Shown here: in pieces, positions 39,501 through 48,500 of the stretch | Position numbering within the stretch: position 1 is the stretch's first letter | Layout of the letters: each line of letters starts with the position of its first letter | Assembly (NCBI GenBank): GCA_029582155.1 | Contig: CM055897.1 | Coordinates: 13,010,482 to 13,074,481 of the forward strand | Direction of reading: 5' to 3' | Source: Panopea generosa | Taxonomy: Eukaryota; Mollusca; Bivalvia; Adapedonta; Hiatellidae | DNA: 64,000 nt | Program-made: the position numbers and the translations under genes | Notes under the pieces: generated by a model | Database searches by the model: none | What the model was told of the DNA's origin: nothing | The model's input: only the letters and a program-made list of their open reading frames with translations

Positions 39501-42500
39501 TTACAATGACAGAATCTGTACAGTGTATGAAGAATCTTTTTCTACTATATAAGCCAAAAATGGGATTTAAGAGTAACTTCACAAATACATGTAGGATCTA
39601 TGAGTAACCACATAAATGGAATCAAATGGGATTCAAGAGTAATTTCACAAATTGGATATACGAGTAACCATACAAATGGGATCAAATGGGATTCTGATTA
39701 TATGTCAAACACACTCTGACAGTCCCTTACTGTGGAGTCATCACAGTTTGGAGTACTGCCTACATAAAATGTGTATTGCATTGTTGTCACTCTTCATATA
39801 ATTGAATGTTGTAAGGTGTTTAGCGTTGCTTTCAACAATTTTTCAGTCATATTGCGATGGTGTCTACTTGAAACAGTATTCTAAGCGCTGTCACACTGGA
39901 GTATCATGCCGCAGACACATGGTATGATACCCCACCCAGTCACATTATACTGACACCGGGCCGACCAGACCTAGAACTCTCCTCTTAATGCTGAGCGTCA
40001 AGTGAGGAAGATTCTAGTACCATTATTCAAGTCTTCAAAACTCGAAACATCTATTCAATACACTACAATATTTATTGATAAACACTTGAAACAGTCAAAA
40101 TTGTTATCTATTTACCTGGCACTTGACCGTGGTGGCATAAGAGGGGGGATACCACTAGTAGTTGATGTTGGTGGCATCATACCTCGAGATGGTACATTAT
40201 GTAGCATGCTTGGCTGAGGGTTGAATGGCGCGGGCCCGCTGGAAGTGGCAGGTGGAGGACCTAATGTATGAGATGCAAACAAATCAAAATCAAAAAGGTG
40301 AACTTAAAACAGAAATGAATGAAAAGAAATAATCAAACTCTAGTTGTAGTGTATTTAACACGTAATTATAAATATGACGAGTGAGCCACAATGAAACAAA
40401 CTTTGTGGATAAATAGAGTTACACTGTAGTATAAACAATTCAGTACCATGTTTCTAATCTTTTTAACACAAGATAAATGTTTTGTTAAGTAAAAGGATGA
40501 ACGAGAAATATAAACAAACATACAATAATATACCACAAATTCGGCTTTTTTTTCAATTTCGATCACCAAATTAATGGTGATTCATTTAATCGCCCGTCAT
40601 AGGTTTGTGAAGGTCAGGGTGCACAATCCCTCAACAAACCTTACAGATAAGTATACATGTATATTAAATGACATGCATTGTCATGACACATGTATAGTTA
40701 CAGATGTAGTAAGAGAATAATAATAATTACACAATGTTTGGGGAGTATCTGAAGCCTAAACTTGATGTACATTGTAAGATTGTGTAAAATGATTGTGAAA
40801 ATGAATATATACAAATATTGTTTCTCCAACAACCATACAATAAATTATGGTGAGAATATATTTAACACTAAAATATTTACAGTTCATCATGTTTTTTAGT
40901 TACTCACCTCTCCTTTCTTCCCTGATCCGTTTCTGCTGTTCGTCCCTCTGTGCTTCCATGAGAGCTATCTGTTGTTGCCGTATCAGTTCCGCCTCACTGC
41001 GACGTCTTTCTTCCTCCTGTTTCTTGATGGCCTGGGTCTGCTGGTCCATCATCACCTACAAATATATAAAATACAGGATGATCAAATATATAGAAAGATC
41101 TGTCAGCCATGCAGGACACAAACCTATACCATTCATTATGAATTCACATGTTAAGTACCATTGTGCTTGCCAATGTTCAGATGATTTTATTATGAACTTA
41201 CATGTAACATACAATTTTGCTAGCCCATTAATGACATTTTCCTGTTAAAGGACCTGTTCATCAGTAAATCCAGAGTTACAATTACCACTAAGAATGTAAA
41301 GCCAACCTACATGTAGATGAGCAGAAATTAACATTCCGTTAATAAATATAAACAAAGATAGAACAATTGTCTCATTGTAATGGAATAAAGGTAAAGTCGT
41401 TAATTACAGATAAAACTAAGGTTGCTTTGCCTGGTACATGTATTTACTGCTTGAAAATCTTCTTAAACTGTACATGTATGTGCATAAAATTGTGTTCTTT
41501 CATTTCAGATGTTTTTTTTTATATAAATGGAACATACCATTACCTCAAACCATGATCAAACCAAGATCAAAACACAATTAAACCACAATCAAACCATGAT
41601 TGAACTATGATCAAACCATGATCTAACTACAATCAAACCATGATCAAACTATGATCAAGCCATGATCAAACTAAAATCAAACCATGATCGAACCACGATC
41701 AAACCATGATCAACCATGATCAAACCACGATCAAACCATGACTGAACCATGACTGAACCATGACCGAACCATGATAAAACCATGACCGAACCACAAACCT
41801 GTTGCTGTTGTTCCAATCTTTCTTTTTGTTTTTGTTGCTCCAACATAATTTGCTGCTGTCTGACCTTTTCCATGAGGTCACCTGGTCCCTCTTCACCACT
41901 GGGCTGACCTTGACCTTTCTGTTGCTGTAGCATCATTGCCTGCTGCTGGATGGCCAATCGTTCCTTAGTTTGTTGTTCTAGTAATCTCTGTTGCTCTTGT
42001 TGCTGTCTCTGCTGCTCTTGTTGTTGTCGCTGCTGTTCTTGCTGCTGCTGCTGCTGTTGTCTCTGCTGCTCTTGCTGTTGCCTTTCTTGCTCTATCAAAC
42101 GAGTTTGCATTGCTATTTTTTCCTGGAGGTCAGAGTCCTATTTAAATAAATTTGTACTGATAAAACATCACATACACGTCAACTAAGTTAAAAATTTCTT
42201 GATGTAGCAGGCACAGAGCATAACTCACAACAATGTATATGATACAGAATTAAGGTTAGACTTATATCACTGATGAAATTGGAACAAAAGTCGAAGTTTC
42301 AGCCACATTTCAAATGGTTCACCAGAAATAAAATTAACATTTTAAGTATCTCAACAGATAATATCAATAGATCTACCTTTAGAAAATCAGTTTCATTTTC
42401 CATCGACTATCTGAACATATATAAATGTGATCCAGAAAGGTGAAGAAATGTTTTACTTCAGGGTTATACATTATAATGATGCATTTTGGTACAAAGTAAG

Positions 42501-45500
42501 TTAAGCTGGTGTTGCATTTAAAATATTGAAGCAGTAGACCCCAAAGCATCAGTAGAAAATGTTTCCCATATATTTTCCTTAAATATTTGACCCTGGAGTG
42601 GGGTCATTTCTGACGGGTAGGGGAATGTTTATATTTTGTACAATTGTGGGTAATATTAGGCAACAAATCACTATTATAAGTGCAACTTTGCAACACCTTG
42701 AACTGATGATCATGAAGTGTAACTGAACTGGGCTAGAGATGTCGTTTTAACGATATTGCTATTTTAAGTACTGATGGCCATATTTCCCATCAGATTAAGT
42801 TTAACCTGTAATGGTAAAGAAGCTGTACAGCAAATTTTGTTAAAAAATCACCATGTAGTTTCAGAGCTGCCATTCAAGCAGTTTTGGATGGATGGAAGAT
42901 GGATGATAAAAAACTGGAGCCCATTTCACTAACATTTGTTACATTACCATCTTTTTAATGTAAAATTTGAAGTTATGAAAAAAAATTGGGAAACTCATTT
43001 AGTGTTTCGCTTACATCATTTTATGAACTTTACTAAGCCTTGTAAATAGTATGCTTTTTCAAATTTGCAAAAATACTGCAAATGAAACATTCATAGGTCA
43101 CAATTTGTTTGTATGAAAATCTTACGAAAGTTATTGAAATGGGCCCCAGATGAAGAGTGATCCATAAAGAAGGAAAACAAACCTGGCGCTGTGGAGGCTG
43201 ATTCATCTGGGGTGGCTGTACTATCTGCGGGGGTTGTCCCATCTGAGTTGGGGGCTGACCCATCTGTGGTGGTGGTGGCGCACCCATTGGATTGGGGGGC
43301 TGGCCCATTGGACTTGGAGGCTGACCCATTTGTGGTGGGGGAGGCGCACTCATCTGTGGGGGCATTCCCATTTGTTGTGGTGGTGGGGGTTGACCCATTT
43401 GATGGTGGACTTGACCCATTTGTTGTGGGGGCTGTCCCATTTGATGTGGAGGTGGACCCATTTGTTGAGGAGGTGGTGGAGGAAGAGGTGTCATCTGTTG
43501 TTGAGGCTGTCCCATTTGTTGTGGGGGTGGGCCCATTCTTGGTGGCTGACCAATTGGCTGTGATGTGGGTGGCATCTGTGGTGGCTGAGGAGGCATTCCT
43601 GGACGTGGTCCTATATGAGGAGGCTGGTTCAATGGGGGTGCTTGCTGCATCCTTGGTGGAGGCTGTATTTGTTGAGACATTAGAGGAGGAGGTTGGGCTT
43701 TAGGTACCGGAGGTGGAGGTTGTGGCGGAGCATGTTGCTGTTGTTGAGAACCAGAGTCCTCAGATGACTGTCCACTCATTCCGGCCATTTGTTGTAGCCT
43801 CATCTGTAATGATGTTCTTGTTACTGGAGCAGCTGCTGGTTGAGGTGGACCAGGCGGTGGCCGCTGTTGTGCTCGGGAAACAGGCGCAGAGCTTGCTGGT
43901 GGACCAGGCGGTGGCCGCTGTGTTGGTTCATGTGTTTGGATTGACATTAAAGACGGAGGTTGTCTAGTATGTGGTGCAGGAGGCTGTGGAGGGGAATGAA
44001 ACTGCTGAGGAGGTGGACTGTCCATCTGGGGTGGAGCTTGACCCTTATGATGAGGGGGTGGAGGTGGCTGAGACTCCATAGGTGGCGGAGAAGACATGTC
44101 TGAAAAAAAAAAGAGAAAATAATTTAGAAGATTATCTTTAATTTATTTATAAGGTATTTCAAAAGTACTTTGACAAAACTAGGATGATGCTCACAATTCT
44201 ATTTTGGTCCTGTTGTTCAAGGCACATGTTTCAGATAGACAAGTTTTATCCCTTTAAAAGTATAATTTTGTGGTACATTCATAAATTAATCCATTTCAAT
44301 GGTGAATAAAGACATTATGACTTTTGAAAACTGGTTGAGTAAAACATAATTTATGGTAAAATCAGCTTTTGATAGGCCACGGTCAATGCAAATTAAGTGC
44401 TGCTGAAGTGCAGAGACTTTGTAGTTTGTATTTGCATTCATACACAATTTTATAATATATATATGTTTTGAAAAAAGTATAAGAATAAATTTTTCATTCC
44501 TCCTCTCTCATAAAAAGTTACATACCAAAATTTTGTATTGAAAGCCAAACAAAATCATCGTTTTTCAATATTTTCAATACAGTTTGTATATAAAGTACAC
44601 AACTGTATTTGCACTTACCACTCAAAACTTGTCAAATTTGTAACACTTTATGTCTATGCTCCAACACTTACACTTAAATAAGGATATAACAACTGAAGGT
44701 TTCACTGTTTTATCAGAAGGCTTGCAGGTTCTAAAAGGCAGTGCTACCAATGGTTGGAATCATTAATTCTTTCTTTTGCATACCCTAAGATTTTTTATAT
44801 ATTTTTTTTTATAACAAATTAATACAATCTTTGAATTACTCTATCACAGAATACTGTGATATCATACATTGTACTAGCACAATATGATCATGCATTTTAT
44901 GAGCAGGAAAAACTAGCAAAGGAGCTACTAGGAATATCTCACCCTGATAGAATGGCAGATATTCTCAAACATTTTGCGATACACTGAAATGGCAGTATTT
45001 CACAATAATCATTATTATGAAAACTACTTATTAATATTTCTAAATTTATAGATGAAGCTTTAAGGTTCATAACTGATTAATACCACTAATTACACATTTC
45101 TTTCTTTGCTTAAAAACGTGAAAAGTGAGTATTTTCACGTACGACAGTCGGCATTTATGACAGAGACAGTGTTACAATATTTACTGTTACTCTTTTATAT
45201 TATATATACTATGATACTTAAACAATTCAAAATGTATTGACTGTAGTATGTTCTTTTAATGTCTTTGCCATATGATTTAAAGTTGTTGTAAATGGCCAAA
45301 GGCATATGTTTGCTGATAATTTCCCATTCAAATTGAATCAGTATTACCTTCATCTTCTTCATTTTGCTCTTTTTCTTCTGCACTCTGAAGAAAACATAAA
45401 ACCAGTAAGTTACAACAGAGATATATATCACACAAATAAATAATACAGAGTAACAATTATCCAATAAATCTGAAAATTTGTCCTAATATTGATATTGCTG

Positions 45501-48500
45501 CAATTAATAAATTTAATTATCTAAATAACTAAATGTGTATACTACACACTTATATTATAATTCCTGTCCCTTATCTTTATCAATGTTACTTCTTTACAAA
45601 ATTGATCTTCATGTCAAATTATAATGTTCTGGATAATTAATTACATAACAGTTCTATAAAATTAGTTTTACACTTAAAAGCACAATTTTGAGTTTCCATC
45701 AATGGATCAACTAGTGTAGCCACAATGCTAACAAACCCGTGTGTGTGTGGATGTTTGTTTCAAAGTTATTTTCACTGCTGACGCAACATCCTACTTTAGA
45801 TTTTTTTTTGTCACAATGTACTTTGCATTAATACTTGGTGTTTCTTTTTATGCTGAAGACATTATAGATTGATATCATCTAACAAACAGCGGGAAAACAA
45901 TTATTGTTATGCACATGCAATCATAAAGAATATATCAACAATTTTGAATTTAATAATGCACATTTTAATATTCATATCTGTAGCGGAGAACTTGTAAACA
46001 TATCTGAAATGTCAAATTTCTCTATATAATTTGTGAAATTTCCTTGTTTAGAAACATGACCTATTTTGTGCTCGGCATAAATAGAATAAACTAGGCGAGG
46101 TGATATTCTACTACAAGTGTATTCTGACCTCTGATTAGCTCATACTTTTAATAATTTATTCATGACTAATAGTATGGTTTTCAACACCTTTCAGGGTTTC
46201 TGTGGGTGATATATTTTGGAATAAACAAACCAATTAAATGTTATGTCGGGTGATGTAATTTTATTCTGGTTGTCGCTTAACAAAAAAGATTAGTCTGTTT
46301 AGGTTGAAAAAGTTAATTGAAGATAATCCCTAACACACAACACCAGCGCAGCACGCATCGAGTGTCTAACTGCAGTCAAGTGTACACTTAATCCCAACTC
46401 CAGATGTCTCAAGGTTGTGTCAGTGGCAAACATGCAGGTAAAATTAAGGTAAATTTAAAGATTTGTTCCTGCTGCAATAAAGAAAAGACGCTTGCCGAAA
46501 TCTTAAAGCGCCTAGGGAAGGGCCTGAACCCCCACAAGCCCTCTTGCATGAGTGGCTGATACTCTATCCACTGTGCAACCACCCACTTATATTAATTTTT
46601 CAATTTCTAAACAAATTTTACTGATTATGGTAAAGTAACAATATGGAAACTTACATCTTGATAGTACTTATGAAGTCTTTCCACAAGGTCTGCTTTCAAT
46701 CCTGAAAAAAATAACCAAAAAACATACATTTTAACTCATTATAACTTTTTCTGTCTTTTTTTTTTTACAGCTATGTATATTACACAATTTCAGCTAACAA
46801 TATCCCTATTCTTTACGTAAAAGATAATTTTATGATTTTCTCACAAGATAATATTATAATGTATACCTAGTTTGACCAGTCAGGTTGACCAACATTTGTT
46901 TATATATAACAAAACATAGTTTCCAGCTGGTACTGCTTGGAGGTGTGACCATGACTTGTTGATAAATGGCAAGCAATTCAAAGCACATGTATTATTCATT
47001 TAACCCATAATCAAGCTTATTTTTTCTTTTTTTCTATATTTTCCAGTGCCCCAGATAAGAATTGACATAATAGGGTGAAAACTCTTCAAAACTTAAATAA
47101 TTGAGTGAAATCTTATAATTAAAGAATTAATTCGTTCAGTTAGTTTACAATAATTAAATGGAACATGGAGTATTGTCTAAATGAAAGTTATTCAAATGTC
47201 TTATCTTGATTAACCCTTTGCTCCATAAGCATTACTTGAACTCTTCCAAATTGAAAGCATTAATTCACCACGTATCAACAATGGGTGAATTATGTTTATA
47301 TAAACTGACAGAGTGAAAAACAGTGCTGGAAGTGTTCAGATTGCTCGTTACGAGTAGTCTGAACACATTCTGCATTGTTTTCAAAGGCCTTCTGTGATTG
47401 GTGCCAGAAAATGCGTATCTATGGAGTAAAGGGTTAAACTTGTCTACAGATATCAAATGTGCAGTATTGTATAATTGCTGCTACCTGCAACTCTTGATTT
47501 ACATTGTCAGTATTGTATCAAATGTTGCTGAAGGCATAGTACCACCATTGCAAAAAGGAAGTGCTTCCGTGGGGTAGTCGAATAATGGCGGTTATAAATA
47601 ATCCTCATTTCTTCTTCTTTAAAAATGCATTTTCCTTATTTTAATGCTCATTTTTTTTTTTTGAATGGCATTATTGATGTATTTTGAACATTTTGATAGC
47701 ATTGTCATGTTTGAATTGTGAATTTAGAAAAAAAAATTGATGCTTGGAAATTGGGGTATGAATACATGATTTTGGAAGTCTACTTTCACTTTGTCACCAG
47801 TGTACACACTGAGCAGGAAAAAAATCTCTTATATGACACATGACCCCTACTTTTATCATCATATTTTGATAGTGCAGAGGTTGACAAACAGTAAAATGTA
47901 GGTTTCACTTCTTTCATTTGGGATTCTCTATGAATGACAAGCCTTCAAACTTTTATTATTTACTATAGAATAAAGAACAAAAATCTATGGTGGGTTTACA
48001 CCTGAACAAACTAGTCACTTCTTGCACAAATGTAGCTGCCTTAGATTTTCTTGTTTATTGTTTCGTTATTGACAATGTCAAATAATATTGTTTTAAAAAT
48101 ACTTATTAAAGAAATTGGTGTTGGGGGCAAAAAAATACTCAAATTTTACTTTGATTTGGGGTTAGAACATGTTTTTTCCTTTGCAAGCTGAGATTTTCGT
48201 TTACACTGTGACATTTTGTCCAAGTGTGTGATCTTGATCATTTACTCATAATCTAGACACTTTTCATTACTACATACAAATAATTTGCAGACTCCTGTAT
48301 GAGAAGGCTAATAAAATGGTACTCGTTTCTACTGCCGGTTTATCAGGGCTGCTTTCAGTTTGCTTAAATGTTTATCCCTTGTATACCTAATACTGTGATA
48401 TACCTATTACCGCAAATGCCCGTATAATAACAATCAGGGAAGACATGCGCAAAAATCCAACTTCGGTTAGCACCGGCATTTGTTTGCATTTCATATGGGC

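Noticed and set aside
43191..43967. Plus-strand frames rich in Val/Asp, Trp/His and Gly
   Set aside because: Antisense images of the Pro/Gln/Met repeats of SF3B2 exon 4, whose splice sites and phase fit the minus strand.
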